DNA of 64,000 nt from Dryomyza anilis. Taxonomy: Eukaryota; Arthropoda; Insecta; Diptera; Dryomyzidae. Position numbers and translations under genes: made by a program. Every line of letters begins with the position of its first letter. The first letter of the stretch is position 1. The DNA is taken from positions 3,492,501-3,556,500 of the forward strand of contig OX638133.1 in NCBI GenBank assembly GCA_951804985.1, in the 5' to 3' direction. Shown piece by piece: positions 56,701 through 64,000 of the stretch. The notes beneath the pieces are model-generated. The model saw only the letters and a list, made by a program, of their open reading frames with translations, was not told the DNA's origin and did not search any database.

Positions 56701-57459
56701 AGGCCATTGCGATAGCATGTTGTATGGGCAAGAACGCCTCTCGTAAGTATCCTGTCGGTGAACCACCATCTGGATCATCTGGATTTCGTACAGTGTATAC
56801 TTCCGAGTCCAATTTAAGTTTTGTTGTGAACCAATAGTAGCCTAGATTTGGTGGCGGAATTGTACGTAGCTCACTGGGAAAACGCAATGCATAAGAGAGA
56901 TGCTTCGGATATGTATCATCGAATTGAACTCCTGCCAAGTAGTTGCCTAAAATTAAAGCCTTTTCCAAATCCTGTGCATTGGCATAACCACTATACTTCA
57001 GGCCTAAACTGGAGGCAGCTTCTTCGACAATGCGTTCCAAACGGTAAGACGTATTGGGTGAGTAAAGTAATTCCAGTGGCGGCATTATCGAATTAGGCAA
57101 AAGTCCAAGTTTTTCTCTGTTTGGAACCAAAAGAGTTTTCAAATTAACGACAATTTGTGATTTTGAACATTTGACTGAACGAACAGATTGATAACTCACT
57201 TAAATAAATCAATGTTAGTTAGGCTGAAAGGCGGATAGTCCGTAAGTGGAGTCGCCACAACATCCACATATATACGGTACCACAATAGCAACAATATAAA
57301 CAACAGTGGAAAAATAAATATCCAGATGATCACGTCTAAAACACTTCCATGTACTATAATATTTTTCCATAGCAGTGTTTTGAATTGGTCCCACTTTGAA
57401 GATGTGCTAAATACTGGCTTTTCGCATTGAATACGACATTCGGACGAACAATCGCACAT
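50544..57459 (-). CDS. ABCA-subfamily ABC transporter (13 exons, ~1,676 aa) with degenerate NBDs
   Basis: Full transporter, presumably moving lipid-like substrates across a membrane as ABCA proteins do. Exons (5' to 3'): 57459-57200, 57116-56537, 56480-56337, 56284-55004, 54949-54646, 54586-54049, 53982-53636, 53577-53452, 53400-53164, 53129-52991, 52937-52767, 51509-50793, 50730-50544. All phases join and the total is a multiple of three. Topology: TM1 near residue 45, large extracellular loop, TM cluster, NBD1, second TM1, loop, TM cluster, NBD2. Walker A is intact in both (GHNGAGKS near 561, GANGAGKS near 1384). Signature motifs are altered (LSYGQ, LSVSN). The Walker B glutamate is Asn in NBD1 (CDNPT) and Ala in NBD2 (LDAPT); the NBD2 H-loop His is Asn. 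The start is the ATG before CDCSSECRIQ; an upstream in-frame ATG at 57738 would add 93 residues, but that sequence looks like leader DNA. I cannot assign the orthologue. Confidence 0.9.
50793..51509 (-). CDS. ABCA exon 12: NBD2
   Basis: GESIGVIGANGAGKSALFRI (Walker A intact), LSVSNKRKLGLAIAVIG (signature normally LSGGNKRKLS), VIYLDAPTTGIDP (Walker B Glu replaced by Ala; codon 51112-51110), ILSSNSMEECE (H-loop His replaced by Asn; codon 51016-51014). Donor CT|GTAAGT at 50792. Confidence 0.93.
51780..52330. repeat. GGAACCGGAATCGG-type dispersed repeat in ABCA intron 11
   Basis: Degenerate units of GGAACCGGAATCGGAACC linked by ATTTTAAAAATCTTGGAACC and GTTAGTCCCTGTCTGAGATC. An inverted-orientation relative lies at 63000-63490. 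Confidence 0.85.
52767..52937 (-). CDS. ABCA exon 11: linker into NBD2
   Basis: KDPIWLKDIDDDVSAEKRFI ... LVLDDVTKYYRNFPAVNQIS; D.DV..E is the conserved linker to NBD2. Donor AG|GTGCGT at 52766. The next intron (1,257 nt) is by far the longest in the gene and holds a dispersed repeat. Confidence 0.9.
52991..53129 (-). CDS. ABCA exon 10: last TM segment
   Basis: SESYFGWDDPGVLPEVLAMI, ITGVTLMVCLLIAEYRLIDL. The YF.WD.PG motif precedes the last membrane helix in ABCA proteins. Donor AC|GTAGGT at 52990. Confidence 0.9.
53164..53400 (-). CDS. ABCA exon 9: TM segment and Cys-rich loop
   Basis: IAFVAITTMREFKPNLDIRI ... RIMPIFSLIMSLWKIAKNGE ... CKVMPSCCSQCNYTG. If this full exon is used, the following intron is only 34 nt. 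An alternative donor (T|GTAAAG at 53208) gives a 79-nt intron but removes the Cys cluster. Confidence 0.7.
53452..53577 (-). CDS. ABCA exon 8: TM segment
   Basis: RYFLLIALFCFAVIPFIYII, TLFFTEPQKGITCALTLNFL, AG. Acceptor GGCAATAG, donor G|GTAAGT at 53451. Confidence 0.9.
53636..53982 (-). CDS. ABCA exon 7: loop end and TM segments
   Basis: AAIDPKSWITVTNAPLPYNS ... GALLAYSIGYSMCIVTSLYT, ERESRAKLLQLIAGIRIWMF, WLSHFIWDVTTNLVIALITV. The ERESRAKLLQ..AG...W..HF.WD block is diagnostic of ABCA second halves. Ends G|GTAAAT at 53635. Confidence 0.92.
54049..54586 (-). CDS. ABCA exon 6: second-half N-terminus, TM7 and loop
   Basis: YRLFAEKPHHKDADLLCNQM, RAMILKKLLFNYRHKYVFLM, QIIVPVTFIVATVLLA is the second LLxN/TM unit, followed by an extracellular loop. 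Donor CG|GTGTGT at 54048. Confidence 0.9.
54646..54949 (-). CDS. ABCA exon 5: NBD1 regulatory tail
   Basis: ICVKRANCNVLKVTALLTKY ... GFGIATTTMEEVLMKVDATD. The SIATTTMEEVFL-type motif is the conserved end of the first half. The end is set at T|GTATGG with acceptor CATATAG, which restores frame as LQS-YRLFAEKP; other donors here give stops. Confidence 0.8.
55004..56284 (-). CDS. ABCA exon 4: TM segments and NBD1
   Basis: 427 codons. Three membrane segments (PTTIFLFLIFYAISVIVFSF; VRSMIWVFSFYASSY; GTLIFIMLMSSFIFLLCCLY) then NBD1: Walker A GHNGAGKS, signature LSYGQRRILSLCCAL (Tyr in place of Gly), Walker B VVFCDNPTT with Asn (codon 55216-55214) instead of the catalytic Glu, H-loop TTHCMDE intact. 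Donor TTG|GTAGTT at 55003. Confidence 0.93.
56337..56480 (-). CDS. ABCA exon 3: TM segment
   Basis: FITLEKKRRLKRVLIIMGVN then NWLHWTAWFTASFIFMALLS. The EKKRRLK...MG..NWLHW block is the ABCA EAA-like intracellular helix. Phase 0/0; donor ACG|GTAAAT. Confidence 0.92.
56537..57116 (-). CDS. ABCA exon 2: extracellular loop and TM2
   Basis: Acceptor CCAAACAG; EKLGLLPNSIMPPLELLYSP ... YPKHLSYALRFPSELRTIPP ... ending FVDMLPGLMPISIGLTFLML and CYIG. The donor is GGG|GTTGGT, a weak consensus but the only one keeping frame with exon 3. Confidence 0.88.
57200..57459 (-). CDS. ABCA exon 1: N-terminus and TM1
   Basis: Encodes MCDCSSECRIQ..., KWDQFKTLLWKN (the family LLWKN motif), then TM1 (VIIWIFIFPLLFILLLLWY). 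Ends TTTAA|GTGAGT at 57199, phase 2. The start choice is uncertain because the frame stays open upstream to 57738. Confidence 0.8.
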
Positions 57460-57884
57460 TCCAAGAGAATTTATAAAATCTTGTATATATTTAAAATAGC
57501 TTTCTTCAAAAAAAAAAAAAGCGCTTGAATTAAAAACATATAAAATAAATGACAAACAAAATCTCTGCTTCGAAAATTTTGAATTTGTCTGACTGAATAA
57601 GGCCAGAGTTACCATTTCTAAATATTTGCACTGTGTTATCGACGAAGTGGCAAAATGTTTCAGAAATTCGAAATCGACTATTGACAGAACAACAACCAAT
57701 ATTGACAGCAAACATTTTAAAAACAGCTGCTTTTTCAATTGTTTATATTTTTATTTTTCTAACGAGAAAATACCGCGGAATTGGTTAAAGTCGGCATTTA
57801 TTATAACCGAAATAGATTTGCAGATCAAGCTAGAACCCGAATGAGCAATGTGAGGTATTCATTAACATGAAAATGAATGTGTAG

Positions 57885-58320
57885 GAGGACGTGAGGGAGA
57901 AGAACAGCAGCAGCAACAGTTGCAAGAAAATATGGAGCAACAGCTACAACCAGCACATGATGAAGATGTCGCCGGAGATAACTTTCGAGGAGACGCACAC
58001 GTTGGTCAATGGGCAATCAATTGGCTAAAGGTGGATGCAAGTAGATTTATCTTAAGATATAACTGTAGAAGAGCAGGGTGATGAACAAAAAATAAGACAA
58101 ATGCAGCAGAAATTGATGACAAAGTAAAAGGAAAAGAAATTTCTCTAGCAGATATGTTGCAGGAAGAGCCAATGAATCAAGAGAAATAAGATTTACATGA
58201 AGACATTTTGGGAAGAAAACACATTGCACATGTAGAAGATTTCAAAGAACACCTTTCACCTCACCTTCTTCGTCGGTTGTCTTCTCGACTGGTCCTTGTT
58301 TGGCGGTCTCATGAATAGTT
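57885..58320 (+). pseudogene. protein-like segment with stops and frame breaks, unidentified
   Basis: Two stretches read as protein on the + strand: EEQQQQQLQENMEQQLQPAH ... DNFRGDAHVGQWAINWLK (about 57895-58029) and GKEISLADMLQEEPMNQEK, stop, DLHEDILGRKHIAHVEDFKE ... LLRRLSSRLVLVWRSHE (about 58127-58314). They lie in different frames with stops between. The composition looks coding, so I infer a decayed gene copy or retro-copy; a possible acceptor (GTGTAG) and donor (AAAG|GTGGAT) frame the first part. I do not recognise the family. Confidence 0.35.
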
Positions 58321-60762
58321 AAGATTAAACGCTGACAGACTCGCACACTTATTTCACTCAAGATTAATATTGTGAACATTTGAAAATATTTTTTAAATAG
58401 CGAACCCCTTTCAGGTAAATAACTTAAATGCACATGATTAGTTTTTGTAGTTTTATTATTTAAATTTATATTCATTTTCTTAATATTTCATAATTTAATT
58501 CAAAAGTTTACTTAATTTATTGAGTTGCATATTAAACATTGGTTATAGTTCTTCAAGAATACTGAAATTTATAATTATACGGGTTGGTTTAATTAAGATT
58601 TGTGCTATGCTAACGCTTATTTTGACTATTCTTTGAATACGTTAAAAGAGCTCTAAGTTATTAATATTATTATTATAATTATTATTATTTCTGAAATTAT
58701 ACAATATTAATAACCAGTTTTCTGCATCCGGCAGGCAATATATTCTTTAAACGGTTCCAATACAAAAACGAGTTTATTTATTTTTAGTTTTAATAAGTAC
58801 TCAAATGTATACTGAATAGTTTATTTTGTTGTGGATTGGTTTAAGGTGCAAACGATAGTTTTTTTTTTTTTAATTAGTTTACAATTATCACGGGAATTCT
58901 TGATTACAATATTGTAGATTGGGAGCATTACTCATGAAAGATTTTTCGATTGAAATATGAACATCATTTTTGGAGATTATGCTGTAATCTGTTATTGCAG
59001 AATGGCACTGAATATAGGATAGGCGGGTCGCACCACCATGTTTTTCACATTGCATGCATTTACATCCTTAGTAGATAATTACACTACCCAACACGATATT
59101 TTCCCATGGACATCGCTTATATCAATTCTAATAATTCGGTGATGCTGGTTTTAACTACATACTTGGTTTTTTCTATTACGTAACGTTTTTGAAAAAGAGT
59201 TTTAACAAAAACATTAAACGCAATTTTTCTTTTAATTGTTAAGACTAATTTTAGTATACAAATTAATGTTAGTATTCCAACCTTTTTAAGATATTTGGAT
59301 CTAAACTTGATTTTTTTATATATATTTTTTTTTTATTACTTCTTTAGTATTTAGGGTGTGTGCGAATTTGACTAAATTACTGACTAAACTAAATTTTGTC
59401 GGTAATACAGTGTTCGACTTTTCAATTTAGCAAATTTTCGAGCAGACCAAATTGAACTGAATTGTTTGACAGCAAACATACATATTATAATCAAGTGAAT
59501 TTGGACTATAATAATTACCGGTTACCGAATTGCGATCGAATAAAATGCCGTTCAATTTAGTTTAGTCAGCAATTAAGTCGAATTTCGCACACACTCTTAG
59601 TAACTAATGGAAAACTAGAATTTTTATGACTATGCACAATTTTGATATTCTTTCAGAATAGTATAAAAAAATCAAAATTGTTCAAGTTTAAACTTAAATA
59701 TTTTAAAAAACTGTCGGCATATTAGTAGTTGTCGGTTTATTATAATTAGTCTTAACAATTAAAAGTAAAATAACGTTCTCAGTATTTTTTGGAAAACTAG
59801 TTGTGTTGTGCACTATATTTTTTATTCGAAAAAGTGAATGAGAAGGACCTAAAATTTTGATACCAATTATCTTAAAAACATTACGTAAAAGTAAAAACTG
59901 AGTATACAGTCAGAATCAGTACGAATTATATATAATTGATGTGTGGGATGTCCATGGCACAATGTTTTTCTCGTTCTGTTGAGTAGTGTTATTAGTTAAA
60001 CTAAATGATGTCTCTATTTTGCATGAAAGCATTTGATGAAAAGTATTTGATTGTAATAACAAAAATAAAAATGACTTATTGGGACTAACATTTTCGATTT
60101 GACATTTAGTTTAACTGGCAGTGATTTACTAGCTTCATTATCTTATTATTAACGATTAAAATACTGAAAGCTCATTTTGCCTTGTTGTCAACCTGACGTC
60201 GGTTCAGGTTTCGGAATATTTCATAATTTTGCGAAAGACTTGTATTAGTGGTGTTTCATCAACGCCAATACAGATAATGTGAGCACACAACTTATTCTTC
60301 TCGTTTAACTTGACTAGATACTTAAAAATGTTTGGTCCATACACTGTATAATATGTGTTGAATAGGTACAGGATGTTTGTGACAGTAGAAAAACGTGCAA
60401 AACTCACAAATTGCTATTGTTTTTATGTTTAGGTGCAACGATGCAAACGCTTGACTGAGACAAAACATTTATAAATCTTATACAGCACGTTTGACTAAGT
60501 TCTCGATTGTATTTTAATGGATCACTAACATATATTTACAAAATACTTCGATGTTACTTTTTCTATCGACCTACTTAGGTTTGGGTTGCTATTATCATCA
60601 TAGGCATGCTTTAAAATGTTTACATATTAATTAATAGTAGTATAATATTTAAGTAGTTATATTTTTCAGTACACAGATGAGTCTAAATACGTTCTATGCA
60701 ATGTATCAAATGTGGAAATTCATTTAAATTTAAGTATGTTTGTTTGTATTATTATTATGTAG
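58321..60762. other. intergenic, nothing recognised
   Basis: AT-rich, no exon, TE or RNA gene that I can support. A minus-strand frame at 60204-60407 resembles no family I know. Confidence 0.7.
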
Positions 60763-60812
60763 GCAGAGAGCCCAAGGATCAGCCGGGACGTCAATATGAC
60801 GATCTGTTGTGA
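60763..60812 (+). CDS. possible orphan terminal exon (+ strand)
   Basis: After a T-rich stretch and ATTATGTAG, the sequence reads REPKDQPGRQYDDLL then TGA (60810-60812), with AATAAA motifs 40-70 nt later. It looks like the last exon of a gene whose other exons are not visible, or a fragment of one. No partner exon was found with confidence. Confidence 0.3.
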
Positions 60813-61388
60813 ATTAAGACAATTTTCGTTCAATTTACGAAAATAATGTGTAATAAATAATTAAATTAAATAATTAACAATAAATTATATCTACTATTTT
60901 AGTTAGTTGTTTTTGTTGTTGTTATTGTGATCGATACTCGAACTCTCTACACAACAATATTAATCGTTCTAATGACTAGAAATTAAAAATTAAATTATTT
61001 CGTTCTACAAATACATTTTGTGTCTCTTTGGTGCGATTTGTTTCTTTGGATGTTTGTTGCATGTTGCTTTTGACTTCACTTTAAGTTTTATAAATATTTA
61101 TTGCTTAGTTACTGTAATAATAGAAGCAGTCCCTCTGCCGCCTCGAGGTTTCTTCCGTTTCTTCAATGCTAATGACCGGCTGCTGCATATGTGTCAACGA
61201 CGGTCGTTTTGCGAAGTAGTTGGTTGTTTTTAGCTTATTTTTAAAGGAGGAAAGGACACGCTACCCTTCACGAGAAATCAAAGTCATGAAATGTGCATTT
61301 CTTCTGGCACCACGCACAAGGGCTTATTTTTGTTGCCACCTTTTAAGTTGTTGCTGCTGCTTCTGCTGATGTTGAGCTGTGAGTTTTT
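60813..61388. other. probable 3' UTR/flank of the RGS gene
   Basis: No additional gene was recognised; AAC/CAG-rich sequence just downstream of the RGS stop and AT-rich further away. Confidence 0.5.
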
Positions 61389-61476
61389 CTAAGTAGGACT
61401 CTCGGTTGTGGAACCAGATGCCGACATACCTTCCTGTAGTTGAGCGAGCGACTTGAAAAGCTGCGAGTTTATGAAT
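61389..61476 (-). CDS. Dhit: RGS exon (C-terminus)
   Basis: FINSQLFKSLAQLQEGMSAS, GSTTESPT, stop TAG at 61391-61389. Acceptor GCAATTCTTGTAG. Confidence 0.88.
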
Positions 61477-62101
61477 CTACAAGAATTGCGTTTTTTGTGC
61501 ACATAACTTTTTGGTTAAAATAAAACTTCGACCTACCTTGGGTATGAATCACGATGCATTAACGTGTAAATCTGTATCTGCGCCTCGTCGAAGGTATGCG
61601 TCGTAGGCTCCACCATATTGCGATTGACGATTTCGCGAACGCGCGAATCGAGTGACACCTCCTTGGGCGAAAGTATCGAAATGTAGTCTTCATAGATAAG
61701 CCGTGCCTTCTCCTCTATCGCATCACGATCGTTTTCCTTTTTAAGCTCTTCGCAAGCCAACCAAAACAATATGTTTTCCTCGCTAAATTCGCAGCGCAGA
61801 AAGTCTCGAAACACTTTACGTCCACCTTAAAATTGTAAAACATTTGTATTTTTTACTTTTAATGTAGAAAAATATTTAATATATTCATCTACTTACTGGA
61901 GCTTTTCATTAGATTATCAAACCTCTTTCCCCAGCCGCGTATTTCCTCTAATGTTGGCCTAAATGTAACAACAATAAAAATTAAATACAGCGCCATTTAC
62001 TACCAACAAATAGAACTTACTGATCGCCATCCAGTAGTAGATCCGAGCACGCAGGATCTCTTTTTGTTGGTCCATTGTCTTCAGCGTTTTTTATTGCCAA
62101 A
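61389..62101 (-). CDS. Dhit: RZ-family regulator of G-protein signalling, 3' part (4 exons)
   Basis: GTPase-activating protein for Galpha i/o/z subunits, acting at membranes. Exons: 62101-62021, 61958-61897, 61825-61537, 61476-61389; phases join and give about 173 residues. It covers the end of the N-terminal region and the entire RGS domain (PTLEEIRGWGKRFDNLMKSS; VFRDFLRCEFSEENILFWLA; LIYEDYISILSPKEVSLDSR; HTFDEAQIQIYTLMHRDSYP). The SILSPKEVSLDSRVRE block is specific to RGS17/19/20; in Drosophila the RZ member is Dhit. The first visible exon starts at phase 2, so an upstream exon with the start, and probably the Cys string typical of this family, is missing. Introns are 60-71 nt. Confidence 0.88.
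61537..61825 (-). CDS. Dhit: RGS exon (core of RGS domain)
   Basis: GRKVFRDFLRCEFSEENILF, WLACEELKKENDRDAIEEKA, LIYEDYISILSPKEVSLDSR ... LMHRDSYP. SEEN and LDS..R are Galpha-contact motifs. Donor AG|GTAGGT at 61536. Confidence 0.93.
61897..61958 (-). CDS. Dhit: RGS exon (start of RGS domain)
   Basis: PTLEEIRGWGKRFDNLMKSS; donor A|GTAAGT at 61896, phase 1. W..S/RFD.LM is the first RGS helix. Confidence 0.9.
62021..62101 (-). CDS. Dhit: RGS exon (pre-domain)
   Basis: Acceptor [39 protein letters not shown]; donor CA|GTAAGT at 62020. Confidence 0.8.
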
Positions 62102-62789
62102 CTAAAAATAAAAATTTGTGTTATAATAAATTGCCGAATTGTATTGTAAAAAATAACGAACAATTTCTCGGTTTTCCGAAATAAAGCGCTACGCATCGTG
62201 TAATACTCTGCAGTGTTCAAATATAATAAACTAATGCGTAAAAGTAATATACAGGAGCAGTATTTCCCTAATATGAAACTCAATTAGGCCAACTATTTGA
62301 GTGGCTGCAAATGCAAACACAGCATTGCTTTTAGGTTTTTCAAAATACGTTATCAATGCTAATTATTCTGTTACCATGTATCTACCTATGGCAGAGTCAC
62401 TCTTATCGCCCCCGTAATTGTTTATCGAAAATGTAATTGTTTATCAATAGATAGCGCGTCCCAAAGATGCCTGCCTGCCGGTTCACTGATATGCCATTTA
62501 GATGGAGTGCAGAAACTTATCTAATGACGGCTTTATCTCTACCACGGCACCCGATACTTTTAGAGGGGACCAGATTTTCGAAAGCTTTCCTTTGTATATT
62601 GTTTATATTTTTTCTATTCCACAAACAGTTCTGCACTTAATTGAATTTTTCTATAAACAAGAATATTTCTCGGGCCAACGGGTCGAATATTAATTTTTAA
62701 AAATATTGTGAAATCGAGTTTTAAAGTTAATTTTAAAGTAAATTAATCATTCATCATAGCGTATATAAAATATTTTTTGATTTGGACTA

Positions 62790-62950
62790 GAGATGGGCGC
62801 GTGTCTGTTTTTGATGGCACACCGATAGGTGACACGCACGAGCCCGACGACTAAATTTAAAGCCACGCACGAGAAGCACGATAAAACACGGGAAATAGAA
62901 AGTCACGAAGAAGCACGACAAAACACTAAAACAGCGCGGAATCACATGGA
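62790..62950. repeat. ATGGGCGCGTG/CACGCACGA repeat, copy 1
   Basis: CTAGAGATGGGCGCGTGTCT then CACGCACGAG, AGCACGATAAAACACGG and similar CACG-rich text. The same vocabulary recurs in direct orientation at 63578. Confidence 0.7.
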
Positions 62951-62999
62951 AAACTAGGCAAAACGAGAAAAATATATTATAAACAGGGACTAAAAAACC

Positions 63000-63490
63000 C
63001 TTTAGAATATAGGTTCCGGTTCTAGTACCAAGATTTTTAAAATAGCAGTTCCGATTTCGGTTTCAACCAAAAATTGTATGAGTTCCGATTCCGGTTCCAT
63101 TTTTTAATGACGGTTCCCATTTCGGTTCCGGTTTCAAAAATCGAAACGGTTTCGTTTACTTTGCGGTACCAGAGTGGGACTAAAACCCTTGAAATATCGG
63201 TGCCGGTTCTCGTAACAAGATTTAAAAAATAGCAGTTCCGATTCCGGTTCCAACTAAAAAATATATATGGCTTCCGATTCCGGTTCCACACATTTTTTAA
63301 ATCAGTTCCGGTACCGGTTCTTTATGTTCCTTTATCATAAATAATTCAAAAATTAACTTTAGTACTTTTTTATTCTCTGAATCGGTACCTCTCCGGAATC
63401 GAAACCTGTTGGGGACCGCAAAGAACCGGAATCGGCACCGTTATTAAAAAATGTGTGAAACCGACACCGATATTCCAAAGTGTGTTTGTC
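63000..63490. repeat. GGAACCGGAATCGG-type dispersed repeat (inverted relative to 51780-52330)
   Basis: The plus strand reads GGTTCCGGTTCT, GATTTTTAAAATAGCAGTTC and GTTCCGATTCCGGTTCC, the reverse complement of the ABCA-intron copy. At least two internal units of roughly 180 bp (TTCCGRTTYCGGTT repeated at about 63050 and 63240). Confidence 0.85.
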
Positions 63491-63577
63491 CCTGGTTAAA
63501 ATACCATTTTTTATTTTCTGATGCTGGAACCAAAGGATTTTTTTAAATTGGAGTAGAAACTAAAAAAAAAATCTTTA

Positions 63578-63700
63578 ATGGGCGCGTGCCTAATTTTAGA
63601 GACACGGGCACGACAACAACTAGCACGCACGGAGATTCGCACGCACGAATTCAGATTTTCGGGCGTGACACGAAAAAAGCACTGCAGCTCTAGTTTGGAC
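63578..63700. repeat. ATGGGCGCGTG/CACGCACGA repeat, copy 2
   Basis: AATGGGCGCGTGCCTAATTT, GACACGGGCACGACAACAAC, GCACGCACGGAGATTCGCAC ... ending GCAGCTCTAG, which is inverted relative to the CTAGAGAT start of copy 1. Confidence 0.7.
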
Positions 63701-64000
63701 AACTCACTGAATTATAAATGCGGATTTTGTAGGTATATGAGCAATTCCAGAAAACTTTTCACCTTCATGATATTGCCATAAAGCAATGAATAAAAAGGAT
63801 TTGTTGTTTTTTATATTTTACATTTTAATTGAATATTTTTAAGAATACTTGAATTAATTTTTATATGTGGTCAAAGTAAGAAAAGCATCAACAAGACCGA
63901 TTCAATCATCTCCATTGCTGCGGCTTGCAATATATCGTTGCAATATAAATACGATCGCTAGCTAATATCTATGTAAGGGTTTTTCAACAGGGACGCTACA

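Larger units (their letters stand above)
62102..64000. other. upstream intron/flank of the RGS gene with dispersed repeats
   Basis: No upstream exon with a Cys-string or start could be found. It contains two direct GGGCGCGTG-type repeats (62790-62950, 63578-63700) flanking a GGAACCGGAATC-type repeat block (63000-63490). Confidence 0.65.

Noticed and set aside
57460..57738. Upstream in-frame ATG (57738) adding a hydrophobic N-terminal extension to the ABCA protein
   Set aside because: The LLWKN/TM1 unit that normally opens ABCA proteins follows the ATG at 57459; the upstream text is Phe/Ser-rich with homopolymers and looks like leader DNA. Not excluded.
60204..60407. 67-codon minus-strand frame containing CIGVDETPLIQVFRKI
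   Set aside because: Protein-like in part but no family recognised, no splice sites, AT-rich surroundings; insufficient support.

Overview
This is a 64 kb piece of a dipteran (fly) nuclear genome. The evidence is AT-rich introns and intergenic DNA, GT-AG introns that are often only 50-80 nt long, CAG/CAA-rich low-complexity coding stretches, many decayed transposons, and three recognisable animal gene families. The exon layout and protein text match higher flies, but the TE content is unlike Drosophila. A tephritid or another non-drosophilid schizophoran fly is my inference, not something I can prove here.

Left two thirds (about 1-43.9 kb, + strand): the 3' part of grainy head (grh), a CP2/Grainyhead-family transcription factor. 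Fourteen coding exons can be joined with consistent phases into 1,012 codons plus a stop. They run from an activation-domain exon (1012-1512), through two in-frame cassette exons equivalent to the neural-isoform exons of Drosophila (14478-14603 and 15027-15470), the DNA-binding-domain exons (15881-37981), and the dimerisation-domain exons (38389-42358), to a roughly 1.5 kb 3' UTR. More 5' exons must lie upstream of the window. A 267-nt ATG-free stretch beginning at an Inr+DPE core promoter (10943) and ending at a 5' splice site (11209) looks like an internal alternative first exon.

The large grh introns hold mobile DNA: a tandem-repeat foldback element (4.7-5.8 kb); a tRNA-headed SINE with target duplication (21132-21439); a foldback element (21.7-23.85 kb); a complete-looking non-autonomous Helitron (24356-27230, TC...hairpin...CTAG between A and T) built from four successive tandem arrays; a MITE (27.25-27.77 kb); and a foldback element with a nested retrotransposon tail (40914-41762).

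Middle (43.9-50.5 kb): gene-free intergenic DNA with a palindromic MITE (44.41-44.65 kb) and a 2.5 kb inverted-repeat element (47044-49546). The left arm of the latter carries a nested MITE, and its right arm preserves the empty site.

Right (50.5-57.5 kb, - strand): a full-length ABCA-subfamily ABC transporter gene of 13 exons and about 1,676 aa, convergent with grh. Both nucleotide-binding domains keep Walker A but have lost the Walker B catalytic glutamate (Glu to Asn, Glu to Ala). NBD2 has also lost the H-loop histidine.

Far right (57.8-64 kb): a protein-like but broken segment (about 57.9-58.3 kb), a possible orphan terminal exon (60763-60812, + strand), and the 3' four exons of an RZ-type RGS protein (61389-62101, - strand; homologue of Drosophila Dhit, vertebrate RGS17/19/20). 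Its N-terminal exon(s) are not visible. The remainder contains dispersed GGAACCGGAATCGG-type and GGGCGCGTG repeats. The three genes are not functionally linked in any way the sequence shows.
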